From contig DAINQP010000001.1 of the NCBI GenBank assembly GCA_036742665.1, positions 1 to 64,000 on the forward strand: a DNA stretch of 64,000 nt, written 5' to 3'. Positions 7,119-15,915 of this stretch are shown piece by piece (positions within the stretch are counted from its first letter, which is position 1; each line of letters starts with the position of its first letter). Source of the stretch: Gp6-AA40 sp036742665. Its GTDB lineage: Bacteria > Acidobacteriota > Vicinamibacteria > Vicinamibacterales > UBA2999. The position numbers and the translations under genes were made by a program. The notes beneath the pieces are model-generated. The model saw only the letters and a program-made list of their open reading frames with translations. It ran no database searches and had not been told where the DNA came from.

Positions 7119-8657
7119 ATGTCCCGCTGGCGAATGATGGCCCGTAAGCGCGGCGCATTCGTCGCACTCCTGTGCCTCGTCTTAGGCGCCCCGCCGCAGG
7201 CGCAAGACACTCCCGCGCCCACCCCTTTGACGCTCGTCTCGAAGGATGGACGCCGAACGGTCCCGACGGTCACCAGCAACGGTCGCGAGCTGATTGCGCT
7301 CGACGACATCGCCTCTCTGTTCCAGGTCACCGTCCGCGAGGACTCGCTGGCCGGCGGGTTCACCATCACCTATCGCGGCAAGACGATCATTGCTTCAGCG
7401 GATCAGCCAATGGCATCGGTGGACGGCCGCATCGTGACGTTGCCATCACCGATCACGCGGAGTGGCCGCCGCTGGCTGGTGCCGGTCGAATTCCTGCCTC
7501 GCGCACTCGGCCCGATTTACGACCAGCGCATCGACCTGCGTCGCGCTGCGCGGCTGCTGCTCGTCGGCGATATGCGCGTGCCTCGTGTCTCCGCGCGTGT
7601 GGATGCGCCCGGTCCGCCGACGCGGGCCGCGGTCGTAATCTCGCCTGCCACACCGGTTGCGATCGTCACTGAGCCCACCCGGCTGGTGTTGCGTGTCGAG
7701 GCCGACGCGATCGAACCGATCTTTCCGGTGAGCGCCACAGGATTGATCGACAGCGTGCGGGTCGGCGATCAACCCAACGTGGTGGTTGTTGCGTTGAACC
7801 GACAAGCGGGCACGGCCAGGACCGCGATCGCCACCGCCGACAATGCCACGCGCGTCGCCATCGAAATCCCCATGGCGGAGGCTCGCCCTGCGGTGCCGGA
7901 TTCCAGGATTCCGACCACCGGTCCCCCGCTTCCGACGACGGAGTCGTCGCGGCTTCCTGGAATCGAGCCGCGCCAGGCACTGCAAACGCTGGCGATCGAC
8001 CCCGGACACGGCGGTGACGAAATCGGCGTGCGCGCCGCGGGTGGCCTCGAGGAAAAGCAGTTGACGCTGGACATCGCGCGCCGGCTTCGCGGACTCGTAG
8101 AACGCGGCCTTGGCGTGCGCGTCATCCTGACCCGCGACGATGACCGCATGGTCGGCATCGACGAGCGCGCGGCGGCCGCCAACAATGGAAAGGCCGATCT
8201 CCTGCTCAGCCTGCACGCGAACGGTGCGCTCTCGGGATCATCCTCAGGGGCCGAGGTGTTCTACGACCGACTCGATCGCGAAGGCGAAGCAGTGCGAGCC
8301 GCGGCTGCCGCCGCGGTCGCGTTGCCGGTGATTGCCGGTGGCACTCGAAACATCGATATCGTCCCATGGGAGATGGCGCAGGCGCGTCATGTCGAGGCAT
8401 CGGCAATGCTGGCGTCGGTGGTCGAGCAGGAATTGCGGCAGCGAGTCCCGATCGGACAGCGTCCGATCCAGCAAGGTCCGATGCGACTGCTGTCGGCAGC
8501 CAACATGCCGGCCGTCCTGGTCGAGATGGCGTATTTGACTAATGGCGCTCAGGAGAAGGCCGCTGGCGGCGATCAGTTCAAGAACGCCGTCGCCCAGGCG
8601 CTGTACAGCGCCATCGTGAGATTCAGGGGTTATCTCGAGGAGACCTCCGCCCCGTGA
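7119..8657 (+). CDS. N-acetylmuramoyl-L-alanine amidase (AmiC-type)
   Basis: This secreted zinc amidase cleaves the amide between MurNAc and the stem peptide of peptidoglycan. An N-terminal signal sequence (FVALLCLVLGAPPQAQ) is followed by two beta-rich regions, a copper-amine-oxidase-N/AMIN-like stalk, and then a C-terminal Amidase_3 domain from about residue 285. Zinc and catalytic residues are visible: H of IDPGHGG, E of GLEEKQL, H of SLHANG and the late E of VLVEMAYL. The total of 512 residues is normal. GTG at 7098 is an alternative start 7 codons upstream. The next gene overlaps its stop by 4 nt, showing tight coupling to the GerMN protein. Confidence 0.9.
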   Translation: MSRWRMMARKRGAFVALLCLVLGAPPQAQDTPAPTPLTLVSKDGRRTVPTVTSNGRELIALDDIASLFQVTVREDSLAGGFTITYRGKTIIASADQPMASVDGRIVTLPSPITRSGRRWLVPVEFLPRALGPIYDQRIDLRRAARLLLVGDMRVPRVSARVDAPGPPTRAAVVISPATPVAIVTEPTRLVLRVEADAIEPIFPVSATGLIDSVRVGDQPNVVVVALNRQAGTARTAIATADNATRVAIEIPMAEARPAVPDSRIPTTGPPLPTTESSRLPGIEPRQALQTLAIDPGHGGDEIGVRAAGGLEEKQLTLDIARRLRGLVERGLGVRVILTRDDDRMVGIDERAAAANNGKADLLLSLHANGALSGSSSGAEVFYDRLDREGEAVRAAAAAAVALPVIAGGTRNIDIVPWEMAQARHVEASAMLASVVEQELRQRVPIGQRPIQQGPMRLLSAANMPAVLVEMAYLTNGAQEKAAGGDQFKNAVAQALYSAIVRFRGYLEETSAP

Positions 8658-9241
8658 GCGGTCGCGCCAAGATCTATCTGCTTGCCATCGTCGTTGCGGC
8701 CGCCGGTGTCACCTGGGCATTGATGCGCATTTTTTTGCCCAAGCCCAGCGCCGCGCCCGCCGCAACAGTAACCGCGCCAGCCCCGACCGAAACCGCACAT
8801 ATCACCGCAACGCTGTATTACGGGTCGTCGGATGGCCGTGCACTCGTCCCCGTCCGCCGTGATGTGCCCGCGGCCACCAGCGTCGTCGATCAAGGCCGGC
8901 AGATTCTCGGCGTGCAATTTCAGGATGCACCGCAGCCGTACGTGCAGGTGATTCCCAAAGGCACCAAGCTGCGCGCGTTCTACGTCACGGAACGCGGCGA
9001 GGCCTTCGTGGATTTGAGCGGCGACGTGGTCAGCGCGCATCCTGGCGGGTCGCTGACCGAACTGCTGACGATCTACGCGATCGTCAATGCCGTGACCACC
9101 AACCTCCCCGCCGTCCAACGTGTGCAACTGCTCGTCGAGGGCAAGGAAGTGGACACCATCGCCGGGCACGTCGATGTGCGGCGGCCCCTCGAGGGCGACG
9201 CGACTCTCGTGCGAGAAGGTCGCGCTGGCGGGACAAAGTGA
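8654..9241 (+). CDS. GerMN-domain membrane-anchored protein
   Basis: The protein has 195 residues, with one N-terminal hydrophobic helix (IYLLAIVVAAAGVTWALM, about 7-24) and a proline/alanine linker. The GerMN-like domain spans about 48-185, with ATLYYGSSDGRALVPV, the FVDLSGDVVSAHPGGSLTE core and LLVEGKEVDTIAGHVDV near the end. GerM family proteins act at the cell envelope next to peptidoglycan hydrolases, and the 4-nt GTGA overlap with the amidase gene supports such a role here. The start is GTG. A biochemical activity is not established for the domain. Confidence 0.85.
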   Translation: MSGRAKIYLLAIVVAAAGVTWALMRIFLPKPSAAPAATVTAPAPTETAHITATLYYGSSDGRALVPVRRDVPAATSVVDQGRQILGVQFQDAPQPYVQVIPKGTKLRAFYVTERGEAFVDLSGDVVSAHPGGSLTELLTIYAIVNAVTTNLPAVQRVQLLVEGKEVDTIAGHVDVRRPLEGDATLVREGRAGGTK

Positions 9242-9259
9242 GTACAGTGTTCTCTTCAT

Positions 9260-9997
9260 ATGAGATCTGACGGCCGCCTCGCGGAACAACTCCGCCCTAC
9301 GCGTATTACTCCGAACTATTTGATGCACGCCGAAGGCTCGGTCCTCATCGAGGCCGGGAAGACGAAAGTCATCTGCACCGCCAGCGTGGAAGATCGCGTG
9401 CCACCCTTCCGCCGCAACACGGGCAAGGGTTGGGTCACCGCCGAATACGGCATGCTGCCGCGCGCGACGACCACCAGGTCCCAGCGCGAGGCGTCGGCCG
9501 GCAAGGTCGGTGGGCGCACGCAGGAGATTCAACGTCTGATCGGACGCTCGCTCCGCACCGTGACCAAGCTTGAAGAGATCGGTGAACGCACGATCACGCT
9601 CGACTGCGATGTCATTCAGGCTGACGGCGGCACCCGCACCGCGTCGATCACCGGGGCATTCGTGGCGCTGGTGCTCGCGGTGCAGAAATTGCGCGAGCAG
9701 GATGGGCTACGTACGATGCCGATCACCGACTTCGTCGCGGCGACCAGCGTGGGCATCGTCGAGGGCGAACCGATGCTGGATCTCGCCTACACGGAAGATT
9801 CGCGCGCCGACGTAGACATGAATGTGGTCAAGACTGGCGGCGGCCTGTTCATCGAGCTGCAGGGCACGGCGGAAGCGCTGCCCTTCGGCCGCGAGGCGCT
9901 GAACCGGCTGCTCGATCTCGCCGACACGGGCGTGCGCCAATTGATTGCGCTGCAACGCGGACTCGTCGGTCAGTATCTCGAGAAGCCGAAGACCTGA
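9260..9997 (+). CDS. rph: Ribonuclease PH
   Basis: RNase PH is a phosphorolytic 3'-5' exoribonuclease that trims tRNA 3' ends. The 245-residue protein has the full family pattern: RSDGRLAEQLRPTRI at the start, GSVLIEAGKTKVICTASVE, GWVTAEYGMLPRAT, IGRSLRTV with the basic RNA-binding region, and DCDVIQADGGTRTASITGA. The late GGGLFIELQGTAE and the C-terminal DLADTGVRQLIALQ are also typical. It overlaps rdgB by one base, a pairing found in many bacteria where the two form an operon. Confidence 0.97.
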   Translation: MRSDGRLAEQLRPTRITPNYLMHAEGSVLIEAGKTKVICTASVEDRVPPFRRNTGKGWVTAEYGMLPRATTTRSQREASAGKVGGRTQEIQRLIGRSLRTVTKLEEIGERTITLDCDVIQADGGTRTASITGAFVALVLAVQKLREQDGLRTMPITDFVAATSVGIVEGEPMLDLAYTEDSRADVDMNVVKTGGGLFIELQGTAEALPFGREALNRLLDLADTGVRQLIALQRGLVGQYLEKPKT

Positions 9998-10596
9998 TGC
10001 GGCTGCTCGTCGCCACCACGAACACCGGGAAATTGCGCGAAATACGGTCACTGCTCGCTGGCGTCACAGTCGAGCTCGTGACACTGCGCGATCTGCGAGC
10101 TATCGAGGAGCCAGAGGAGACCGGGCTCACCTTCGAGGACAACGCCCGGCTCAAGGCGCTCTATTACTCCGGCCAGTCCGGCATGACGACGGTCGCGGAG
10201 GATTCAGGACTGGTGATCGATGGCCTGGACGGCGAACCCGGCGTTCGGTCAGCCAGGTTCCTTCGACCAGACGCTACGTACCCGGAACGCTTCGCGGAGA
10301 TTTTCCGCCGGCTCTCGGGGCCGCCCGAGAAGACCCGCGCAGCGCGTTTCGTATGCGCGCTGGCGGTTGCCGAGAGCGGGCAGATCATCTACGAAGCCCG
10401 TGGCACCGTGGAAGGTGAGATTGCCCGCGAGCCGCGCGGCGCCGCCGGATTCGGCTACGACCCGATCTTCTACTACCCGCCGTACGGCTCGACGCTCGCC
10501 CAGGTTGCCGAAGACGCAAAGCTGGCCGTCGCGCATCGCGGTCAAGCGTTCCGTGCGCTGACATCGTGGCTCGTCTCGTTGCCCGCTTCGCGTTGA
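9997..10596 (+). CDS. rdgB: XTP/dITP diphosphatase (RdgB/HAM1 family)
   Basis: This is a house-cleaning nucleotide pyrophosphatase that removes ITP, dITP and XTP. Signature parts are ATTNTGKLREIRSLL at the N-terminus, EDNARLKALYYS, TVAEDSGLVIDGLDGEPGV with metal-binding acids, and GAAGFGYDPIFYYPP. The C-terminal AHRGQAFRAL is also conserved. The length of 199 residues is normal. Its ATG overlaps the rph stop (TGATG), so translation is likely coupled. Confidence 0.96.
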   Translation: MRLLVATTNTGKLREIRSLLAGVTVELVTLRDLRAIEEPEETGLTFEDNARLKALYYSGQSGMTTVAEDSGLVIDGLDGEPGVRSARFLRPDATYPERFAEIFRRLSGPPEKTRAARFVCALAVAESGQIIYEARGTVEGEIAREPRGAAGFGYDPIFYYPPYGSTLAQVAEDAKLAVAHRGQAFRALTSWLVSLPASR

Positions 10597-10816
10597 ATCT
10601 GCACGTCTCATTTTGAACCATCCAGCTCGGCCAAAAGGTCCACGCTGATCAGGGTTCCGATCTACGCAAGAAACTCTGACTCCGCCAGATTGAACGATCA
10701 CGAATGTGTCGGGACCGCGATGAGCACCGACGCGATCCCCTGTGCGCCTCCGCGCATCGAGTTGGGCGTGTGCCATCCGCTGTGCCGTTGGCGTTCTGGT
10801 TGCCTTATCTCTGGGC

Positions 10817-11218
10817 ATGTCGGTTTTGGTATCGAGGGCTGTTCGCGTCTGGGTGCTCGCAGCGATCACGATTGCGATCGCGTCGGGACATGTCTCAGCG
10901 CACCGGCACCCCGTCTCGCGCAACTTCGACGCCGCACTCGCGGGTCTGGCGGGCAAGGGCGGCGATCGCACACCCGTCATCGTGCGTTTGCGTGAGGGAT
11001 CCGGCACGTCAGTGCGCGAACTGCTGCGACACACCACATCGAAAGTCAAATACGACCACGACTCGATCTCCGCACTGAGCACGGAACTTCGCGCAGAGGA
11101 TTTCGAATCCATTGCCGATCTCGACGAGGTCGAATCGGTGTCGAGCGACGCGAACCTCGTGTGGGGCGAGCGACTGGACGAGCACGTGATCTCGGGCAAC
11201 TCCCTCGTCCGACAGTGA
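10817..11218 (+). CDS. Orphan inhibitor-I9/subtilase-propeptide protein
   Basis: The predicted secreted protein of about 133 residues has a signal-like segment (VRVWVLAAITIAIASGHVSA). It is followed by a domain with PVIVRLREGSG, a basic/helical stretch and LRAEDFESIADLDEVESVSSDANL. This is the layout of the propeptide (inhibitor I9) that precedes the catalytic domain of S8 subtilases. No Asp/His/Ser catalytic domain follows: the frame stops after GNSLVRQ and the next gene starts about 100 nt later. It could be a stand-alone protease inhibitor or the remnant of a truncated subtilase. GTG at 10742 would extend it by 25 residues. Confidence 0.6.
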   Translation: MSVLVSRAVRVWVLAAITIAIASGHVSAHRHPVSRNFDAALAGLAGKGGDRTPVIVRLREGSGTSVRELLRHTTSKVKYDHDSISALSTELRAEDFESIADLDEVESVSSDANLVWGERLDEHVISGNSLVRQ

Positions 11219-11323
11219 CGGGCACAGGCGAACGATCATTACCTACAAGGACCGCGTATATGAACCCGCACATCACGAGCTTTTCGCGCCTGCGGCGCAA
11301 GGTTATCTGGGAATAACAGCATC

Positions 11324-13888
11324 ATGAACGGCGCGGTGTGTTCCACGGGCGTGCTGGGCTGGGTTCGCGATTGGGTGTCGCGAAGTCACGAGCCGGCGAA
11401 GGGTGATGCCTCCAGGGCGATGAGCCTGGAGCACTTGCCCATCGCCGCGAGTGTCTTCGTGATTGCCGTCGTGGCCGTCGGCTGCGTCGTGGTGATTCTC
11501 CAGGGGCCGCGCCAGATCACTCACCCCGCGCAATTCCTCGCTCTGCTTGCGGCGTCTGTGCTCGCCTCGAGTTTGCGGCTGCGCCTGCCGCTGGGCACGA
11601 GCGCCTCCAACCTGTCGGTCTCCTACAGTCTCGACTTCGCCGCGCTACTCCTCATCGGGCGCGAGATGACCATGTTGGTCGCAGGCGCGAGCGCGTGTGC
11701 GCAGTCGATCTTCGGCACCAATCGACGCAACCCGGCGTTCCGCATTCTCTTCAACGCCGCCGCACTCGTCCTGACGGTTCAGGCCTCCGGCGCGACGTTC
11801 GCGTATTTCGGCGGCAAGCCTGGCGATCTCGATCTCAGCTCGATCGCTAAGCCGCTGGTCGCCAGCGCCCTGGCCTACTACCTGGTCAACACGCTGATTG
11901 TGGCCACTGCTGTGGGTCTTGCGGCGCGTCAGCGGGTCTGGCACGTGTGGCAGACGAACTTCCTGTGGACCGCGCCGAGCTACTTCGTCGGCGCCGGTGC
12001 CGCGGTCGCAGGTGTGGCGCTGTGGGAGACCAGCCAGTGGTGGCTGCTGCCACTCGCCGCCGCGCCGGTGTATCTCACCTTCCGGTCGTATCGCATGTAC
12101 GTGGACCGGATCGCCGCGGAAAAGCGCCACAAGGAAGAGGTCCTGCGTCTGCACGGCGACACCGTCGCGGCGCTCGAAGCGGCGCGCCGTTCCGAGCAGC
12201 GTTACGCGCTGGCCGCCGCAGGTTCGAACGATGGTCTATGGGACTGGGACATTCCGGCTGACTCGCTGTATTGCTCCGATCGCTGGAAGTTGATCGTCGG
12301 GCTCGAGGCGAGCGACGTGGTCTCGACACGCGAGCAGTGGCTGAACTACACGCACGAAGAGGATCGCCCGGGCCTCGTGGAGGCACTTCGCGCACACCTC
12401 GATGGTGACCGCTCGAATTTCGAGCACGAGTATCGCGTCCGCCAGGTGCGTGGCGAGCTTCGCTGGGTCCTGTGCCGCGGCATTGCTGTTCGGGACGACG
12501 CCGGCCGGCCGGTGCGCATGGCGGGCTCGCTGACCGACATCACCGAGCAGCGCCGCGTTCGCGACTCGCTGTCGCAGGCCGCGCGCCACGATCCATTGAC
12601 GAATCTGCCGAACCGCACGCTGTTCGGCGAGCTGCTCCAGCGCGCCATCGCACAAGGCGCACGGGCCTCGCAGCCTCAGTATGCGGTGCTCTTCATCGAC
12701 CTCGACGGCTTCAAGCTGGTCAACGACAGCCTCGGCCACATCATCGGCGACCGATTCCTGATCGCCATCGCGCAGCGGCTGCAGTCACAGCTGAGACCTG
12801 GCGACTCGCTGGCGCGTCTTGGCGGCGACGAGTTCGCCGTGCTCGCGGAGAACTTCTCATCGCCTGAGGACGTCTGCGCGATCGCCGAACGTCTCCTGAA
12901 TGCACTGGCCGAACCGTTCCGTATCGCCGACCACGAGCTGTTTGGATCGGCAAGTGTCGGCGTCGTGATCGGCGGCGCGCAGTATCGCGCCGTTGACGCG
13001 GTGCTTCGCGATGCCGACATCGCGATGTATCGCGCAAAGTCCAGTGGTCGTGGCGGCTATGAGCTGTTCGATCCCGACATGCACGCGATGGCGCTCAAGC
13101 GGCTGACGCTCGAGACGGAGCTGCGTCGCGCCGTCGAGCGCAAGGAGTTCTCGATCTTCTATCAGCCGATCGTCGAGCTTTCAACGTCGCGGATCACCGG
13201 CCTCGAGGCGCTGCTCCGCTGGAAGCGCGCTGATGGCCATATCGATTCGCCGGCCGAGTTCATCGCCATCGCCGAAGAGACCGGGCTCATCGTCCCGTTG
13301 ACCTCGCACGTACTGGTCGAGGCGTGCTATCAGGTCGCCGCGTGGCAGCAGATGTTCAGACAGCGGCTGCATCTCTCGGTGAACGTGCCCTCGAAGCTGT
13401 TCATGCGCGCGAACTTCGTGGACGAGGTCGAGGCGGTACTCGCGAGCAGTGACCTGATGTCCCACAGCCTGCAGCTGGAGATTACCGAGAGCGTGCTGCT
13501 CACCCATTCGGACGTTGTCGATCGCAACTTCGAGCGGCTTCACAAGATCGGCGTCGCCGTCCATCTCGACGACTTCGGCACCGGTTATTCATCACTCAGC
13601 TATCTGCAGCGCTATCCCGTCGATGCGTTGAAGCTCGATCGATCCTTTGTGGCACGCATGGGCACGCACGAGAACGACGTGGTCGGCGGCGCGATCGTGA
13701 AGCTGGCGCGCGAACTCGGCATGGGCATCATTGCCGAGGGCGTTGAGACCGTGGAACACGCCGAGCAACTCTCGGCCCTCGACTGTCCGCACGCGCAGGG
13801 ATATCTGTTCTCCGAGCCGCTCACGGTCAGCGCCGTCGTGCCGATGCTGGCGAAGCAGTTCTCGCCGGCCCTCGCCAACGTGTCGTAG
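11324..13888 (+). CDS. Membrane-bound PAS-GGDEF-EAL cyclic-di-GMP protein
   Basis: The protein has 854 residues. About 260 N-terminal residues form a multi-helix membrane sensor, followed by a short coiled segment, a PAS domain (about 295-410, RYALAAAGSNDGLWDWDI to GSLTDITEQRR), GGDEF (about 425-585) and EAL (about 595-845). The GGDEF loop is intact (LGGDEFAV near 499), so cyclic-di-GMP synthesis is possible. EAL catalytic elements are intact as well: GLEALLRW near 627, SVNVPSKLF, LEITES, HLDDFGTGYSSLSYL, LDRSFV and IIAEGVET. Both activities may therefore exist, with net output set by the sensor. It lies alone between a propeptide gene and convergent coaA. Confidence 0.93.
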   Translation: MNGAVCSTGVLGWVRDWVSRSHEPAKGDASRAMSLEHLPIAASVFVIAVVAVGCVVVILQGPRQITHPAQFLALLAASVLASSLRLRLPLGTSASNLSVSYSLDFAALLLIGREMTMLVAGASACAQSIFGTNRRNPAFRILFNAAALVLTVQASGATFAYFGGKPGDLDLSSIAKPLVASALAYYLVNTLIVATAVGLAARQRVWHVWQTNFLWTAPSYFVGAGAAVAGVALWETSQWWLLPLAAAPVYLTFRSYRMYVDRIAAEKRHKEEVLRLHGDTVAALEAARRSEQRYALAAAGSNDGLWDWDIPADSLYCSDRWKLIVGLEASDVVSTREQWLNYTHEEDRPGLVEALRAHLDGDRSNFEHEYRVRQVRGELRWVLCRGIAVRDDAGRPVRMAGSLTDITEQRRVRDSLSQAARHDPLTNLPNRTLFGELLQRAIAQGARASQPQYAVLFIDLDGFKLVNDSLGHIIGDRFLIAIAQRLQSQLRPGDSLARLGGDEFAVLAENFSSPEDVCAIAERLLNALAEPFRIADHELFGSASVGVVIGGAQYRAVDAVLRDADIAMYRAKSSGRGGYELFDPDMHAMALKRLTLETELRRAVERKEFSIFYQPIVELSTSRITGLEALLRWKRADGHIDSPAEFIAIAEETGLIVPLTSHVLVEACYQVAAWQQMFRQRLHLSVNVPSKLFMRANFVDEVEAVLASSDLMSHSLQLEITESVLLTHSDVVDRNFERLHKIGVAVHLDDFGTGYSSLSYLQRYPVDALKLDRSFVARMGTHENDVVGGAIVKLARELGMGIIAEGVETVEHAEQLSALDCPHAQGYLFSEPLTVSAVVPMLAKQFSPALANVS

Positions 13889-13902
13889 AGCTCATGGTGA
13901 GT

Positions 13903-13970
13903 GTCCGGTTTTCCGCGTCGGTGACGCTTTGGCGGACCCGCCCTACCTTGGCGAAGGTGGGCAGCCGGAC
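13903..13970. repeat. Nested hairpin between convergent genes
   Basis: An outer inverted repeat, GTCCGG (13903-13908) with CCGGAC (13965-13970), encloses an inner stem CCTACCTT/AAGGTGGG with loop GGCG (13942-13961). The outer GTGTCCGG...CCGGAC resembles the GTAGTGTCC family found elsewhere in the window, with extra sequence in the loop. Its place between two convergent genes would suit a bidirectional terminator, but there is no long T-run. Confidence 0.5.
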
Positions 13971-13972
13971 CC

Positions 13973-14929
13973 TCAGATCTTTCGCAGCCGCACGCGCCGC
14001 ACCGCGTGGTCGCGGCCCTTCTCCAGGATCACGTGAGCCCGCTCCCGCGTCGGCAGGACGTTCTCGCGCAGGTTTACCAGGTTGATTGATCGCCAGATTC
14101 CTCGAGCGGTCTCGATCGCCTGCTCGCCGGTCAGCGCCGCGTAACGATGGAAATAGGACGAGGGGTTCTTGAACACCGTCTCGCGAAGTGCGAGGAATCG
14201 CTCGATGTACCACTGCTCGATGTCGGTCTCCTGCGCGTCGACGTAGATCGCAAAATCGAAGAAGTCGGACACGAACATCGGCATCGGACGGCCGGCACGG
14301 CTGGCCCCCGTCTGCAGCACGTTCAGGCCTTCGACGATCACGATGTCGGGATGACGAACCGTCTGGTACTCGCCGGGCGCGATGTCGTAGCGCAGATGTG
14401 AGTAGACGGGAGCCTGCACCTCGGGCACGGCGGACTTCACGTCGGCGAGAAATCGCACGAGGCGGCGTACGTCGTAGCTCTCCGGAAAGCCTTTGCGGTC
14501 GGTGATGCCGCGGGCCTCGAGCACGGCTTGCCGCAGCAGGAATCCGTCAGTGGTGATGAGATCGACCTGCGGATGGCTTGGCCAGTGCGAGAGCAGCGCT
14601 TTCAAGACACGCGATATCGTGCTCTTGCCCACCGCAACGCTTCCTGCGATGCCGATGACAAAGGGCACGCGCGGGCCTTCGGATCCGACGAACGTCGCCG
14701 TCGCCTCATGAAGGCTCTGCGTGGCCCCAACGTAGAGATTCAGCAGTCGCGACAGCGGCAAATACACATCAGCCACTTCGTCGATCGACATCCGTTCGTT
14801 CAGGCTGACGAGTGGCCGCAGCTGCGGCTCGGTCAATGGCAGCGGGGTCGAGGCGCGCAGCCGTGCCCATTCGGCGCGGGTGAATTCGACGAAGCGAGAG
14901 ATCGCCACCTGATCGCCAGGGCTGGCCAC
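13973..14929 (-). CDS. coaA: Pantothenate kinase type I
   Basis: CoaA phosphorylates pantothenate, the first and regulated step of coenzyme A synthesis. The 318-residue protein matches the bacterial type I enzyme throughout: FTRAEWARLR, VYLPLSRLLNLYV, the P-loop GSVAVGKS (96-103), ITTDGFLL, KGFPESYDVRRLVRFL, VYSHLRYDI, VEGLNVLQ, SYFHRYAAL and LPTRERAHVIL near the end. The start codon is GTG. The initial SRFVEFTRAEW aligns with the N-terminus of the E. coli enzyme, so little is missing. It is convergent with the GGDEF/EAL gene. Confidence 0.97.
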   Translation of the reverse strand: MASPGDQVAISRFVEFTRAEWARLRASTPLPLTEPQLRPLVSLNERMSIDEVADVYLPLSRLLNLYVGATQSLHEATATFVGSEGPRVPFVIGIAGSVAVGKSTISRVLKALLSHWPSHPQVDLITTDGFLLRQAVLEARGITDRKGFPESYDVRRLVRFLADVKSAVPEVQAPVYSHLRYDIAPGEYQTVRHPDIVIVEGLNVLQTGASRAGRPMPMFVSDFFDFAIYVDAQETDIEQWYIERFLALRETVFKNPSSYFHRYAALTGEQAIETARGIWRSINLVNLRENVLPTRERAHVILEKGRDHAVRRVRLRKI

Positions 14930-14971
14930 ACCGGCATTGTAGTCGTGGCGGTGACGCCGTCCGAGGACAGC

Positions 14972-15031
14972 GGGTCTGACCCGGGGTCTGACCCGGGGTC
15001 TGACCCGGGGTCAGACCCCGGGTCAGACCCC
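14972..15031. repeat. Palindromic array of GGGTCTGACCC units
   Basis: Three direct copies of a 12-bp unit GGGTCTGACCCG are followed without a break by two copies of its inverse, GGGTCAGACCC. The array is therefore one large self-complementary structure of about 60 bp. It sits upstream of coaA and of the divergent outer-membrane protein gene. The unit is itself nearly palindromic. It differs from CRISPR in having no spacers. Confidence 0.85.
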
Positions 15032-15147
15032 TATCCAGTCCCGGGAAAGGCCAGCGTTTACAACGTCTCAGGACTGGCGTAACGTTTGCCTTGGGGACAG
15101 ACCTCCGACGTGTACCTGCGTCGCCCCGTTCGCGAGAGGTATCACTG

Positions 15148-15915
15148 ATGCGCCTGTGGCTCCCCGTCATCCTGGTGCTCTCGTTAGCCGGCACTACCTA
15201 CGCCGGTGAACAAGATCCTCCGCCACCCCCTCGACCCGCACCCGACTTCCTGTTCGGGCGGCCAAGCGGCACCATCGGTCTGCGGGTCGGCTGGTTGTCC
15301 AGTCGCTCGGGCAGTGACTGGTATGACTTCGTCACCGACCAGCTCACCATTGATCGCAAGAACTTCAACGGCCCGGGCATCGGGACCGATCTGGGCATCA
15401 CCATCACACGGCGCCTCGATCTGATGATCGGCTTCGATTACAGTCAGTCCACGACGGCGTCGGAGTACCGGCGCTTCGTGGATAACAACCGTCTACCAAT
15501 CCAGCAGACCACGTTGCTGCGCGGCGCAAACTTCTCGGGCGGCGTCAAATTCGCACTCACCGAACGCGGCCGTGAAGTGGGTCGGCTGGCGTGGGTGCCG
15601 CGCAAAGTCGTACCGTTCATTGGCGCAGGCGGCGGTGCGACGTGGTTTCAAGTCAAGCAGACGGGCGACTTCGTGGACTACGTAGACCTGTCGGTATTCA
15701 CTGACGTGTTCGAGTCGAAAGGCTGGGCGCCAACGGCGCACGCATTCGGCGGCGTCGACGTGCGAGTGCTGCGCCGCGCCTACGTGACGTTCGACGCGCG
15801 CTACACGTGGGCATCTGGCAATCTCGGAGCTGACTGGATCGACTTCGATCCGATCGATCTGTCCGGGCTGCGGCTCTCCGCCGGCTTCAACTTCATCCTC
15901 TCGGAGGTCCGATGA
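15148..15915 (+). CDS. Outer-membrane beta-barrel-like protein
   Basis: The protein has 255 residues with a clear signal peptide (LWLPVILVLSLAGTTYA) and a proline-rich start. The rest is an alternating polar/hydrophobic sequence rich in Gly, Asp and aromatic residues, ending in a strand-like LRLSAGFNFILSEVR. It resembles small OmpA/OmpW-type barrels: TIGLRVGW, IGTDLGITITRRLDLMIGFD, GGVKFALTE, PFIGAGGGATWFQ and AFGGVDVRVLRR. ATG at 15148 has GAGAGG 7 nt upstream and begins the signal peptide directly. It overlaps the next gene by 4 nt, so the two probably act together at the envelope. The specific role is unknown. Confidence 0.75.
   Translation: MRLWLPVILVLSLAGTTYAGEQDPPPPPRPAPDFLFGRPSGTIGLRVGWLSSRSGSDWYDFVTDQLTIDRKNFNGPGIGTDLGITITRRLDLMIGFDYSQSTTASEYRRFVDNNRLPIQQTTLLRGANFSGGVKFALTERGREVGRLAWVPRKVVPFIGAGGGATWFQVKQTGDFVDYVDLSVFTDVFESKGWAPTAHAFGGVDVRVLRRAYVTFDARYTWASGNLGADWIDFDPIDLSGLRLSAGFNFILSEVR

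Noticed and set aside
11260..11316. 18-codon frame after the I9 protein gene
   Set aside because: Too short, with no recognisable pattern; it could be chance.
14972..15031. Possible CRISPR array
   Set aside because: Units are directly adjacent with no spacers, the array inverts half-way, and no cas genes lie nearby.
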